Shown: positions 1-7,452 of the stretch, in pieces
How positions within the stretch are numbered: the first letter of the stretch is position 1
Layout: the number at the start of each line of letters is the position of its first letter
Assembly: GCF_001547895.1 (NCBI RefSeq)
Contig: NZ_AP014627.1
Span: 6,760,001-6,824,000 of the forward strand
Source: Pseudomonas sp. Os17
Lineage (GTDB): Bacteria > Pseudomonadota > Gammaproteobacteria > Pseudomonadales > Pseudomonadaceae
Direction of reading: 5' to 3'
Length of the DNA stretch: 64,000 bases
The notes under the pieces: model-generated
What the model was told of the DNA's origin: nothing
The model's input: the letters and a program-made list of their open reading frames with translations, nothing else
Database searches by the model: none
Made by a program: the position numbers and the translations under genes

Positions 1-20
1 CAGCAGGGCCTGCGGCCCTG

Positions 21-44
21 TCGCAGCCTACGGCAGCGGCTACA
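21..44. repeat. Half of a REP-like element (CGGCAGCGGCTACA family)
   Basis: This stretch carries the CGGCAGCGGCTACA end that recurs near 9.0, 10.0, 10.2, 35.4 and 60.1 kb. It lies just downstream of the transporter gene that ends at 57. Only one arm of the element is inside the window. Confidence 0.6.
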
Positions 45-56
45 AGCTGGCGGCGA

Positions 57-1355
57 TCAGCGGCCCTTGGCCCACAGGTACAGGCCGACCAGCAGGCCGA
101 TGCCGCAGATGATTGCAACGTAATAGGCCGGCCCCATCGGGCTTTCCTTGAGCAACCAGGTCACCACCATTGGCGTCAGGCCGCCGAAGATCGCGTAGGC
201 CAGGTTGTAGGAAAACGACAGGCCACTGAAGCGCACCACCGCCGGGAACGCCTTGACCATCACATAAGGCACCGCGCCGATGGTGCCGACAAACAGACCG
301 GTCAGGGCATACATCGGGAACAGCCACTGCGGGTTATCCAGCAAGCCGTGATAGAAGGTCCAGGAGGTGGCCAGCAGCAAGGCACTGCCGAACACGAACA
401 CCTTGCCAGCGCCGAAACGATCCGCCAGAACCCCGGAGATCACGCAGCCCAGGCTCAGGAACACAATGGCCACGCTGTTGGCTTCCAGGGCAGTGATGGC
501 CGGGAATTTATAGACCGTCTGCAGCACGGTGGGGGTCATCAGGATCACCACGATGATCCCGGCGGACAGCAGCCAGGTCAGCAGCATGGAAATCACGATG
601 GCGCCGCGGTGATCGCGCAGCACCGCGCGCAGCGGCAGCTCTTCGGCCAGGGCCTTGCGCTGTTGCAGCTCGGCGAACACCGGGGTTTCGTGCAGCAGGC
701 GGCGCAGGTACACCGAGAACAGGCCGAACACCCCGCCCAGCAGGAACGGGATCCGCCAGGCGTAGTCCGCCACTTCCACCGGGGTATAGATGCTGTTGAT
801 CGCCGTGGCCACCAGCGAGCCCAGGAGAATCCCGGCGGTCAGGCCCGACGTCAGGGTGCCGCAGGCATAGCCGATGTGCCGCTGCGGCACGTGTTCGGAA
901 ACGAAGACCCAGGCCCCGGGCACTTCGCCGCCAATGGCCGCGCCCTGGATCACCCGCATCAGCAACAGCAGGATCGGCGCCCACATGCCGATCTGCGCGT
1001 AGGTCGGCAAGAGGCCCATGATCAGGGTCGGCACCGCCATCATGAAGATGCTCAGGGTGAACATCTTCTTGCGCCCCAGCAGGTCACCGAAGTGGGCCAT
1101 GACGATCCCGCCCAGGGGGCGAGCCAGGTAGCCGGCGGCGAAGATGCCGAAGGTCTGCATCAGGCGCAGCCACTCGGGCATGTCCGCCGGGAAGAACAGC
1201 TTGCCGACCACGGTGGCGAAGAACACGAAGATGATGAAGTCGTAGAACTCCAGCGCCCCGCCCAGGGCGGACAGGGACAAGGTCTTGTAGTCACTACGGG
1301 TCAGCGGACGGGCGGGTTGCGCAGATTGCGCGGCGCTCGCGGGCACAGTGGTCAT
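57..1355 (-). CDS. MFS transporter, metabolite:H+ symporter (MHS) type
   Basis: A 432-residue inner-membrane proton symporter with about twelve hydrophobic segments. The first segment carries GALEFYDF, the MHS-family version of the G-x-LEWYDF signature, and the loop between segments 2 and 3 has GDLLGRKK, the classic major facilitator motif. Relatives move citrate, proline/betaine, shikimate or dicarboxylates; the substrate here cannot be read from sequence. I chose the ATG at 1355 because the MTTVPAS amino end is a short hydrophilic leader before SDYKTLSLSALGG. The longer frame up to 1529 would add an uncharacteristic extension. The gene is divergent from a thioesterase gene and stands alone. 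Confidence 0.88.
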   Translation of the reverse strand: MTTVPASAAQSAQPARPLTRSDYKTLSLSALGGALEFYDFIIFVFFATVVGKLFFPADMPEWLRLMQTFGIFAAGYLARPLGGIVMAHFGDLLGRKKMFTLSIFMMAVPTLIMGLLPTYAQIGMWAPILLLLMRVIQGAAIGGEVPGAWVFVSEHVPQRHIGYACGTLTSGLTAGILLGSLVATAINSIYTPVEVADYAWRIPFLLGGVFGLFSVYLRRLLHETPVFAELQQRKALAEELPLRAVLRDHRGAIVISMLLTWLLSAGIIVVILMTPTVLQTVYKFPAITALEANSVAIVFLSLGCVISGVLADRFGAGKVFVFGSALLLATSWTFYHGLLDNPQWLFPMYALTGLFVGTIGAVPYVMVKAFPAVVRFSGLSFSYNLAYAIFGGLTPMVVTWLLKESPMGPAYYVAIICGIGLLVGLYLWAKGR

Positions 1356-1748
1356 GGCAAGGGCTTCTCTTATTAGTCGGTTCTGGAAGCCGCAACAGCG
1401 CTGGTTGGGGCCTGGCAGGTTCGGCACGATAGCAAATTGTTCGAATGCGTACACAGCGGCGCACAAATGACTCACAAATTTGCGAACTGAGTGGGTCGTC
1501 GCGGAGTCTATCGACCGATATACTCGCAAACCGCGGAGCGCAAAGCCGCTCCTGGCAAGGGTTGTTGTGCGAAAACGCTGCTGCGCGCCCCAGTCCCTGG
1601 ACAGTGCCAGTCGATTTCGCAGAGTTTCCCTTTAGCACGCCTTGGAAAGAACGTGACGAACGCAGTGTGTTCGGGCTGAATCGTTTTTCCTGAAGACGGC
1701 TATTCACCTGAAGTACCCATGAAGCGTCACGGGTCAGAGGCCCCTCGC
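1356..1748. other. Divergent intergenic region, no gene seen
   Basis: This region separates two divergent genes and should hold both promoters. A TATACT hexamer at 1519-1524 could be a plus-strand -10 element, but I see no convincing -35. A short inverted repeat (GGAGCG at 1535-1540 with CGCTCC at 1547-1552) follows. Short open frames here have no start signal or family resemblance. Confidence 0.4.
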
Positions 1749-2153
1749 ATGATAGAGCTCGAACAAGAAGATCCAATCCCGCAAGGCGACCTGGCCCTGC
1801 AAATCACCGCCTTGCCCCGTGAAACCAACGGCTTTGGCGATATTTTCGGCGGCTGGCTGGTGGCGCAGATGGACCTGGCGGGCACCGCCATGGCCAGCCG
1901 CGTCGCCGGTGGCCGGGTGGCCACGGTGGCCATCGACCGCATGGCGTTCCTGGTGCCGGTGGCCGTGGGCGCGCAGCTGTCCTTCTATACCCAGACCCTG
2001 GAAATCGGCCGCAGCTCGATCCAGATGATGGTCGAAGTGTGGAGCGACGACCCGTTGTCCAGCGAATGGCGCAAGGTCACCGAGGCGGTATTCGTGTTCG
2101 TCGCCATCGACGGCAGCGGCCGCACCCGCTCGGTTCCACCCCGCGCCCGTTAA
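1749..2153 (+). CDS. Acyl-CoA thioesterase, YciA-like hotdog fold
   Basis: A 134-residue single hotdog-domain protein. NGFGDIFGGWLVAQMDLAG matches the YciA-type segment in which the Asn/Asp-x-x-Gly-x-x-x-Gly-Gly pattern holds the catalytic acidic residue and the start of the hot-dog helix. Family members hydrolyse acyl-CoA thioesters in the cytoplasm and work as multimers. I use the ATG at 1749 (MIELEQED); an in-frame ATG at 1719 would add ten residues not typical of the family. The gene is 58 bases before the mutarotase gene and may share its transcript. A second YciA-type thioesterase lies at 55431. Confidence 0.85.
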   Translation: MIELEQEDPIPQGDLALQITALPRETNGFGDIFGGWLVAQMDLAGTAMASRVAGGRVATVAIDRMAFLVPVAVGAQLSFYTQTLEIGRSSIQMMVEVWSDDPLSSEWRKVTEAVFVFVAIDGSGRTRSVPPRAR

Positions 2154-2211
2154 ACCTGGAGGCGGTCATGCGCGCCATGCCCGCCCAAACCTTGCGAACG
2201 AGAACAGCAGC

Positions 2212-3111
2212 ATGCCTACGCCCCAGGTCGAAACCGTCAAACTGGATGAACTGAACTGCTGGCGCATCCGCCACGGTGACGCCGAACTGCTGGTGGCCCA
2301 GCAAGGCGCGCACATCCTCAGTTACCAGGTGGCTGGGCAACAGCCGCTGATCTGGCTCAACGACGAGGCCGTGTTCAAAAGCGGCAAGAGCATCCGCGCC
2401 GGGGTTCCGGTGTGCTGGCCCTGGTTCGGCAACCTGGCGCGCAACCCGCAAAGCGTGCAGGCCATGCGCCAAAGCGCTGAACCGGCACCGGCCCACGGCC
2501 TGGTGCGGGCCACCGACTGGGAGCTGCTGGGCATCGAAAGCCAGGGCGACAGCCTGCTGGTGGAACTGCGCCTGCCCTGCCCCGCTGGCGGTTTTCCCGG
2601 CTGGCCCCATACAGTGGAACCGCGCCTGAGCATCCGCCTCGACCAACAACTGCACATCAGCCTCAGCAGCCACAACCTGGGTACTGAAAGCGTGAGCATC
2701 AGCCAGGCGCTGCACAGCTATTTCGCCGTCAGCGATGTGCGCAATGTGCAGGTCGAAGGCCTGGACGGGCTGAGCTACATCGAAACCCTGGAAGACTGGA
2801 CCACCAAGGTCCAGCAAGGCGCCCTGCACTTTAGCGGCGAGACTGATCGCATCTACCTGAACGTCCCGGCGCAGCTGGAGATCGTCGACCCCGAGTGGCA
2901 ACGACGGATTCGCCTGACCAGCGCAGGCTCGCGCACCGCGGTGATCTGGAACCCCTGGATCGACCGCGCCGCGCAGTTCAGCGACATGGCCGACGACGGC
3001 TGGCAGCGCATGCTGTGCATCGAGACCGCCAACGTGATGGACGACATCGTCACCCTGGCCCCCGGCGCCCGCCACACCCTGAGCGTGAGCATCGGCGCCG
3101 CCCCGCTCTGA
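2212..3111 (+). CDS. D-hexose-6-phosphate mutarotase (YeaD-like)
   Basis: A 299-residue aldose-1-epimerase-fold protein. It interconverts the alpha and beta anomers of glucose-6-phosphate and related sugar phosphates. GKSIRAGVPVCWPWFG (residues 58-73) is the strongly conserved family segment, and PAHGLVR places a conserved histidine at residue 95. Further conserved features are the LHSYFAVSD stretch and the late DDIVTLAPG region with a basic, HTL-type end. The length is normal for the family. It follows the thioesterase gene on the same strand; a REP doublet lies directly downstream, consistent with the end of the transcript. Confidence 0.9.
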   Translation: MPTPQVETVKLDELNCWRIRHGDAELLVAQQGAHILSYQVAGQQPLIWLNDEAVFKSGKSIRAGVPVCWPWFGNLARNPQSVQAMRQSAEPAPAHGLVRATDWELLGIESQGDSLLVELRLPCPAGGFPGWPHTVEPRLSIRLDQQLHISLSSHNLGTESVSISQALHSYFAVSDVRNVQVEGLDGLSYIETLEDWTTKVQQGALHFSGETDRIYLNVPAQLEIVDPEWQRRIRLTSAGSRTAVIWNPWIDRAAQFSDMADDGWQRMLCIETANVMDDIVTLAPGARHTLSVSIGAAPL

Positions 3112-3150
3112 CCCACGATTGCGCTGATGGGCCCTGTGTTCAGGCTGGGC

Positions 3151-3281
3151 GTGGCGAAGGAGCTTGCTCCCGCTGGAAGGCGCAGCCTTCCCAAGTCCTG
3201 AATCCGCGGTCTGTCAGGCAGAACGCGTACTCAGGTCTTGCGGCCGCTACGCGCCCGAGCGGGAGCAAGCTCCCTCGCCAC
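3151..3281. repeat. REP doublet (REPIN), GTGGCGA...TCGCCAC family
   Basis: Inverted REP ends GTGGCGAAGGAGCTTGCTCC at the left and its near reverse complement at the right enclose about 90 bases. The same architecture recurs at 30416-30545. It fills the space between convergent genes. Confidence 0.75.
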
Positions 3282-3327
3282 AACAGCCCTCCTGGCCCCA
3301 AATTCCTGGCTAATCCCCTCAGTCCCG

Positions 3328-3864
3328 CTACAGGTCGGATTCCTGCACCACCCGCACCTTCGCCGCATCCAGGGCGTAGGCCGCGTCAGCCAGGTCATTG
3401 CTGACCTTCTCGATCTTCAGGGTGCCGGTCACCCACAGCGGGGTGTAGATGTCATCCAGCTTCACGCCCTTGGGAAAGCGCACCAGCACCAGCTGGTTGG
3501 GCGGCGGTGGCGGCACGTGGATGCAGGCACCCGGGTACGGCACCAGGAAGAACAGCGTGCTGCGGCCCTTGGCATCGGCTTCCAGCGGCACCGGGTAGCC
3601 GCCCAGGCGGATCTGCTTGTCGTTCATCGCCGGCACGGTCTTGGTGGAGTACATCACCGCCGGCAAGCCCTTGCTCTGCTTCAGGCCACCCTTGTCGGTG
3701 AAGGTGCCGTTGGCCTCGGGGGAGTTGTGGTCGATTTCCGGCATCTGCTCCAGGGCCTTCTGGTCCGACTTGGGCATCAGCTCCAGCCAGTCGGTTTCCG
3801 GCAGTTCGCCAGCGTGGGCCAGGCCGCAGCCCAGCAGAACAAAGGTCAATAGAAGACGGCGCAT
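3328..3864 (-). CDS. DUF3299 domain secreted protein
   Basis: A 178-residue protein with a clear signal peptide (MRRLLLTFVLLGCGLAHA, cleavage likely before GELP). The mature part has the DUF3299 pattern: KQIRLGGYPVPLE, then FFLVPYPGACIHVPPPPPNQ, then the LWVTGTLKIEK segment. The invariant Cys-Ile-His and the run of prolines are hallmarks of this family, which is periplasmic or lipoprotein-like and of unknown function. Some relatives occur beside ABC transporters for metals or heme; there is no such neighbour here. It is monocistronic, downstream of the glsB-like gene on the same strand. Confidence 0.85.
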   Translation of the reverse strand: MRRLLLTFVLLGCGLAHAGELPETDWLELMPKSDQKALEQMPEIDHNSPEANGTFTDKGGLKQSKGLPAVMYSTKTVPAMNDKQIRLGGYPVPLEADAKGRSTLFFLVPYPGACIHVPPPPPNQLVLVRFPKGVKLDDIYTPLWVTGTLKIEKVSNDLADAAYALDAAKVRVVQESDL

Positions 3865-3962
3865 GAGAGGCTGGCTCGGTCAAAAAGGAAGGACGGAAAA
3901 ACCCGGGCATTCTAGTGCCCAAACCGTCGGCTGCGTTGAAGTTTCAGATGAAGAAAGGGGCT

Positions 3963-3987
3963 CCCCTCTGCCCGAGCGGCAGAGGGG
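3963..3987 (-). terminator. Possible terminator after the GlsB-like gene
   Basis: A 10-bp perfect stem (CCCCTCTGCC with GGCAGAGGGG, loop CGAGC) lies 16 bases past the stop codon of the small membrane protein. On the minus strand it is followed by a mixed C/T stretch, not a clean U run, so termination would be imperfect. Confidence 0.5.
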
Positions 3988-4002
3988 GCTTGCAGGGGGG
4001 AA

Positions 4003-4248
4003 TCAGCTTTTCTTGATAAAGCCGTAGATCACCAGCAGGACGATCGCGCCCACCAGCGCACCGATGAAACCGGCACCCTGGCCCGCATGGTAGATACCCA
4101 GCGCCTGACCGCCATAAGTGGCCGCCAGCGAACCGCCGATACCCAGCAGGATGGTCATGATCCAGCCCATGCTGTCGTCTCCCGGCTTGAGGAAACGCGC
4201 CAGCAGACCAACGATCAAGCCGATGAAAATGGTTCCGATAATGCCCAT
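4003..4248 (-). CDS. GlsB/YeaQ/YmgE family stress-response membrane protein
   Basis: An 81-residue protein made almost entirely of three hydrophobic segments: GIIGTIFIGLIVGLLA, then WIMTILLGIGGSLAAT, then FIGALVGAIVLLVIYG. Glycine-rich packing and the PGDDSMGW loop are characteristic of this small membrane family, previously called transglycosylase-associated. Members are induced by envelope or general stress, but the molecular role is not known. I start at 4248 (MGIIG); an upstream ATG at 4275 would add nine hydrophilic residues not seen in the family. Confidence 0.88.
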   Translation of the reverse strand: MGIIGTIFIGLIVGLLARFLKPGDDSMGWIMTILLGIGGSLAATYGGQALGIYHAGQGAGFIGALVGAIVLLVIYGFIKKS

Positions 4249-4318
4249 GGCTGTTCCTCTGTAAGGGGGGATCAAGCCAAAGCCTAGTCAGCGCTCTGGC
4301 CTCCCGCTATCAGAGAAC

Positions 4319-4341
4319 GGCGGGAAACGAAGGTTCCCGCC
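4319..4341 (-). terminator. Hairpin downstream of purK
   Basis: An 8-bp stem (GGCGGGAA with TTCCCGCC) begins just after the purK stop codon on the minus strand. No U tract follows, so it may stabilise the 3' end and need not terminate transcription. Confidence 0.4.
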
Positions 4342-4355
4342 AGCCGGTGGATTTG

Positions 4356-5438
4356 TTACTCGGCGATCAGCGCTTGCACCTTGAGGATCTGCGCTTGCAG
4401 GGTCGCCTGATCGGCACAACGCAGGTTGGCGTGGCCGACCTTGCGCCCGGCCTTGAAGGCCTTGCCGTAGTGATGCAGGTGGCAGTCGTCGATGGCGATG
4501 ACCTGGTCCACCGGCGGCACCTGGCCGATGAAGTTGATCATCGCGCTCTCACCGACCTTGGCCGTGGAGCCCAGGGGCAGGCCGGCCACCGCCCGCAGGT
4601 GGTTTTCGAACTGGCTGCACTCGGCGCCTTCGGTGGTCCAGTGCCCGGAGTTGTGCACCCGTGGGGCGATCTCGTTGGCCTTGAGGCCACCGTCGACTTC
4701 GAAGAACTCGAACGCCATCACGCCGACATAATCCAGCTGCTTGAGCACGCGGCTGGAGTAGTCCTCGGCCAGAGCCTGCAGCGGGTGATCGCTGCTGGCC
4801 ACCGACAGGCGCAGGATGCCGCTGTCGTGGGTGTTGTGCACCAGCGGGTAGAAACGGGTTTCCCCGTCACGGGCACGCACGGCGATCAGCGAGACTTCGC
4901 CGGTGAACGGCACGAAGCCTTCCAGCAGGCAAGGCACGCTGCCCAGTTCGGCGAAAGTGCCGGCAACGTCGGCGGCGCTGCGCAGGACCTTCTGGCCCTT
5001 GCCGTCGTAACCCAGGGTGCGGGTCTTGAGCACGGCCGGCAGGCCGATGCGCGCCACAGCGGCGTCGAGATCCGCCTGGGACTGGATGTCGGCGAACTCG
5101 GGGGTGGGAATCCCCAGGTCCTTGAACATGCTCTTCTCGAACCAGCGATCGCGGGCGATGCGCAAGGCTTCGGCGCTCGGGTAGACCGGCACGAACTGCG
5201 AAAGGAAGGCCACGGTTTCCGCCGGCACGCTCTCGAATTCGAAGGTCACCAGGTCCACTTCATCGGCCAGCTGGCGCAGGTGGTCCTGGTCGCCGTAGTC
5301 GGCCCGCAGGTGTTCGCCTAGGGCAGCGGCACAGGCGTCCGGCGCCGGGTCGAGGAAAGCGAAGTTCATTCCCAGCGGAGTCCCCGCCAGGGCCAACATG
5401 CGGCCCAACTGGCCGCCACCGATTACACCGATCTTCAT
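4356..5438 (-). CDS. purK: 5-(carboxyamino)imidazole ribonucleotide synthase
   Basis: A 360-residue ATP-grasp enzyme of de novo purine synthesis. It joins bicarbonate to AIR with ATP to give N5-CAIR. The amino end KIGVIGGGQLGRMLALAG is the PurK signature of the biotin-carboxylase-like N domain. The ATP-grasp core shows KTRTLGYDGKGQ, EGFVPFTGEVSL and, near the end, NEIAPRVHNSGHWTTEG, which supplies the metal ligands and AIR-site residues. I start at the ATG at 5438; one three codons upstream is possible. The gene sits 11 bases after purE and the two form an operon whose products act in sequence. Confidence 0.97.
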   Translation of the reverse strand: MKIGVIGGGQLGRMLALAGTPLGMNFAFLDPAPDACAAALGEHLRADYGDQDHLRQLADEVDLVTFEFESVPAETVAFLSQFVPVYPSAEALRIARDRWFEKSMFKDLGIPTPEFADIQSQADLDAAVARIGLPAVLKTRTLGYDGKGQKVLRSAADVAGTFAELGSVPCLLEGFVPFTGEVSLIAVRARDGETRFYPLVHNTHDSGILRLSVASSDHPLQALAEDYSSRVLKQLDYVGVMAFEFFEVDGGLKANEIAPRVHNSGHWTTEGAECSQFENHLRAVAGLPLGSTAKVGESAMINFIGQVPPVDQVIAIDDCHLHHYGKAFKAGRKVGHANLRCADQATLQAQILKVQALIAE

Positions 5439-5449
5439 CGTCAACAACC

Positions 5450-5941
5450 TCAGGCGACGCGCGGGTCTGGATTGTCCAGGACGCTGTCTGTCTGTTCAGC
5501 ACGGAATTTTTTCAGCACCGCATGAAACTGCGGGTGCTTGGCGCCCAGGATGCTCGCCGAGAGCAGGGCCGCGTTGATCGCGCCAGCCTTGCCGATGGCC
5601 AGGGTGGCCACGGGGATGCCGGCGGGCATCTGCACGATGGACAGCAGCGAATCCACGCCCGAGAGCATCGACGACTGCACCGGCACGCCCAGCACCGGCA
5701 GGTGGGTCTTGGCCGCACACATGCCCGGCAAGTGCGCCGCGCCGCCAGCACCGGCGATGATCACCTCGATGCCACGCGCCTCAGCCTCTTCGGCGTACTG
5801 GAACAGCAGGTCCGGGGTGCGGTGAGCGGACACCACCTTCACCTCGTAAGGGATGCCGAGCTTTTCCAGCATATCGGCGGTGTGGCTAAGGGTGGACCAA
5901 TCGGACTTGGAGCCCATGATCACGCCAACCAGTGCACTCAT
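5450..5941 (-). CDS. purE: 5-(carboxyamino)imidazole ribonucleotide mutase
   Basis: A 163-residue class I PurE that rearranges N5-CAIR, the product of PurK, to CAIR. The start [16 protein letters not shown] is the phosphate-binding signature (GSxSD), followed by SAHRTPDLL with the catalytic histidine and [15 protein letters not shown]. Length is standard for the octameric bacterial enzyme. It is the first gene of the purEK operon. Upstream on the minus strand is a leader of roughly 108 bases holding a factor-independent terminator-like hairpin (see 5989-6012), which suggests possible attenuation. Confidence 0.97.
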   Translation of the reverse strand: MSALVGVIMGSKSDWSTLSHTADMLEKLGIPYEVKVVSAHRTPDLLFQYAEEAEARGIEVIIAGAGGAAHLPGMCAAKTHLPVLGVPVQSSMLSGVDSLLSIVQMPAGIPVATLAIGKAGAINAALLSASILGAKHPQFHAVLKKFRAEQTDSVLDNPDPRVA

Positions 5942-5988
5942 CGTCGTGCCTCTTCTCTCTGGGCGCCCGCAGGCGCGTCAAAAACAAC

Positions 5989-6012
5989 AAGCCACGCGAA
6001 AATGCGTGGCTT
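5989..6012 (-). terminator. Terminator-like hairpin in the purE leader
   Basis: A 9-bp perfect stem (AAGCCACGC with GCGTGGCTT, six-base loop) lies about 48 bases upstream of purE. Read on the minus strand it is followed by a T-rich run ending in TTTTT, as in an intrinsic terminator. It lies after the probable promoter and before the gene. Confidence 0.6.
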
Positions 6013-6027
6013 GACTGTACGAATTAT

Positions 6028-6061
6028 GGCCGGACGAACCGGCCGAAGGCCGCGCAGTATA
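6028..6061 (-). promoter_or_regulatory. purE: Probable purE promoter -10 and early leader hairpin
   Basis: On the minus strand TATACT (6056-6061) is a good -10 hexamer; the -35 is poor. Just downstream a 6-bp GGCCGG/CCGGCC hairpin (6028-6044) would form at the start of the transcript, ahead of the terminator-like stem at 5989-6012. Confidence 0.45.
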
Positions 6062-6167
6062 CCGAAAAAGCCGCGCTAAACGCACTTTCGCCGACCATCT
6101 GTCGAACAAAGTATTTCCGGCGCAAAACCCCGGTTTTATTGACTCCCAGGTCAATCCCGTACCCCTC

Positions 6168-6252
6168 GTAGGAGCTGGCTTGCCAGCGAACAGGCCAGCC
6201 CTGCTATCACCACCCTCCCGACCGACGCTTTCGCCGGCAAGCCGGCTCCTAC
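6168..6252. repeat. REP doublet copy 1 (GTAGGAGC...GCTCCTAC family)
   Basis: An 85-base element with GTAGGAGCTGGCTTGCC at the left end and GGCAAGCCGGCTCCTAC at the right. It is followed 23 bases later by an almost identical copy. This family also appears at 19282-19363 and, degenerate, at 51192-51255. Confidence 0.8.
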
Positions 6253-6275
6253 AAAAAAGCCTGCGCCCATCTCCC

Positions 6276-6360
6276 GTAGGAGCTGGCTTGCCAGCGAACA
6301 GGCCAGCCCTACGATCACCACCCTCCCGGCCGACGCTTTCGCCGGCAAGCCGGCTCCTAC
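6276..6360. repeat. REP doublet copy 2, overlapping a gene end
   Basis: A second 85-base copy in the same orientation as the one at 6168. Its right end CTCCTAC contains, on the minus strand, the TAG stop codon (6357-6359) of the LysR gene, so the element defines the 3' end of that gene. Confidence 0.8.
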
Positions 6361-7271
6361 GTGGCCGCGGCTTGTGCGGCGGCGCCTTCCAGCTTGCGCC
6401 AGAGCAAGCGCACGTTGGCCTTGCGCACCAGGGCGCAGCGGTACAGGCGGATCTCCAGCGGCACATGCCATTGCGCGCCGCCGCACACCACCAGCTCGCC
6501 CCGGGCCAGCTCGGCCCGCACGCTCAACTGCGGCACCCAGGCAATGCCCAGCCCTTCCAGGGCCATGCTTTTAAGGCTGTCGGCCATGGCAGTTTCATAG
6601 ACCGTGGTGAATCGCAGGTTGCGCTGGCGCAGCAGCAGGTTCACCGAACGCCCGAGAAAGGCCCCGGCGCTGTAGGCCAGCAGCGGCACACTGGATTCCC
6701 CTTCCAGGTCGAACAGCGGCTTGCCCTGGGGGTTGGCGGCGCACACCGGCAGCATCTCGGTGTGCCCCAGGTGCAGCGAAGGGAAGATTTCCGAGTCCAT
6801 CTGCAAGGCCGCGTCCGGGTCATAGAAGGCCAGCATCAGGTCGCAGCCGCCTTCGCGCAGGGCGTGCACCGCGTCACCGACGTTGGTGGCCACCAGCCGC
6901 GTGGCGATGTTCAGCCCTTCGTTGCGCAGTTGCGCGATCCAGCGCGGGAAGAAGCCCAGCGCCAGGGAGTGAGCCGCCGCCACCTGCATCACCTCACCCT
7001 GGCCACCTTCCAGATGATGCAGGTGACGCACCACCTCGCCGAGCTGTTCGACCACGGTGCGCGCGGTGACCAGGAACAGTTGCCCCGCCGCCGTCAGTTC
7101 CACCGGCGTGCGCGAGCGGTTGACCAGGGTCAGGCCCAGGGCTGCTTCCAGGCTGCGGATGCGCCGACTGAAGGCCGGCTGGGTCACGAAACGTCGCTCG
7201 GCAGCCTGGGAAAAGCTGCGGGTGGCGGCCAAGGCACTGAAGTCCTCGAGCCATTTGCTTTCCAGATTCAT
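6357..7271 (-). CDS. LysR family regulator divergent from aspA
   Basis: A 304-residue LysR-type regulator. Residues 1-60 form the winged helix-turn-helix: LEDFSALAATRSFSQAAERRF, then TQPAFSRRIRSLEAALG. The rest is the periplasmic-binding-protein-like effector domain. I start at 7271 (MNLESKW); upstream in-frame codons at 7295 give an atypical leader. It is divergent from aspA with a 181-base shared region, so control of aspartate ammonia-lyase is the natural inference. The same arrangement is conserved in other pseudomonads. The stop codon lies inside a REP element and the alanine-rich end (EGAAAQAAAT) may have been altered by that insertion. Confidence 0.9.
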   Translation of the reverse strand: MNLESKWLEDFSALAATRSFSQAAERRFVTQPAFSRRIRSLEAALGLTLVNRSRTPVELTAAGQLFLVTARTVVEQLGEVVRHLHHLEGGQGEVMQVAAAHSLALGFFPRWIAQLRNEGLNIATRLVATNVGDAVHALREGGCDLMLAFYDPDAALQMDSEIFPSLHLGHTEMLPVCAANPQGKPLFDLEGESSVPLLAYSAGAFLGRSVNLLLRQRNLRFTTVYETAMADSLKSMALEGLGIAWVPQLSVRAELARGELVVCGGAQWHVPLEIRLYRCALVRKANVRLLWRKLEGAAAQAAAT

Positions 7272-7452
7272 CACGTCCTCCCGGACACGCACCATTTTAG
7301 GTCACACGCTCGCCGACAAAGCGACGTCACACCGGCATTATGCCGAATATGCATAGCCCAGTGTTTAACAGCATTGGCCCAAAAATTCCCTTCGGCCTAG
7401 GATTCGCAGCGTTCCCGGCACAGACCGGGTCCCTAACGAGATGATCTCCGTC

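Noticed and set aside
1445..1693. Small plus-strand frames between the first two genes
   Set aside because: There is no binding site and no resemblance to known proteins; one is a shifted reading of the same bases.
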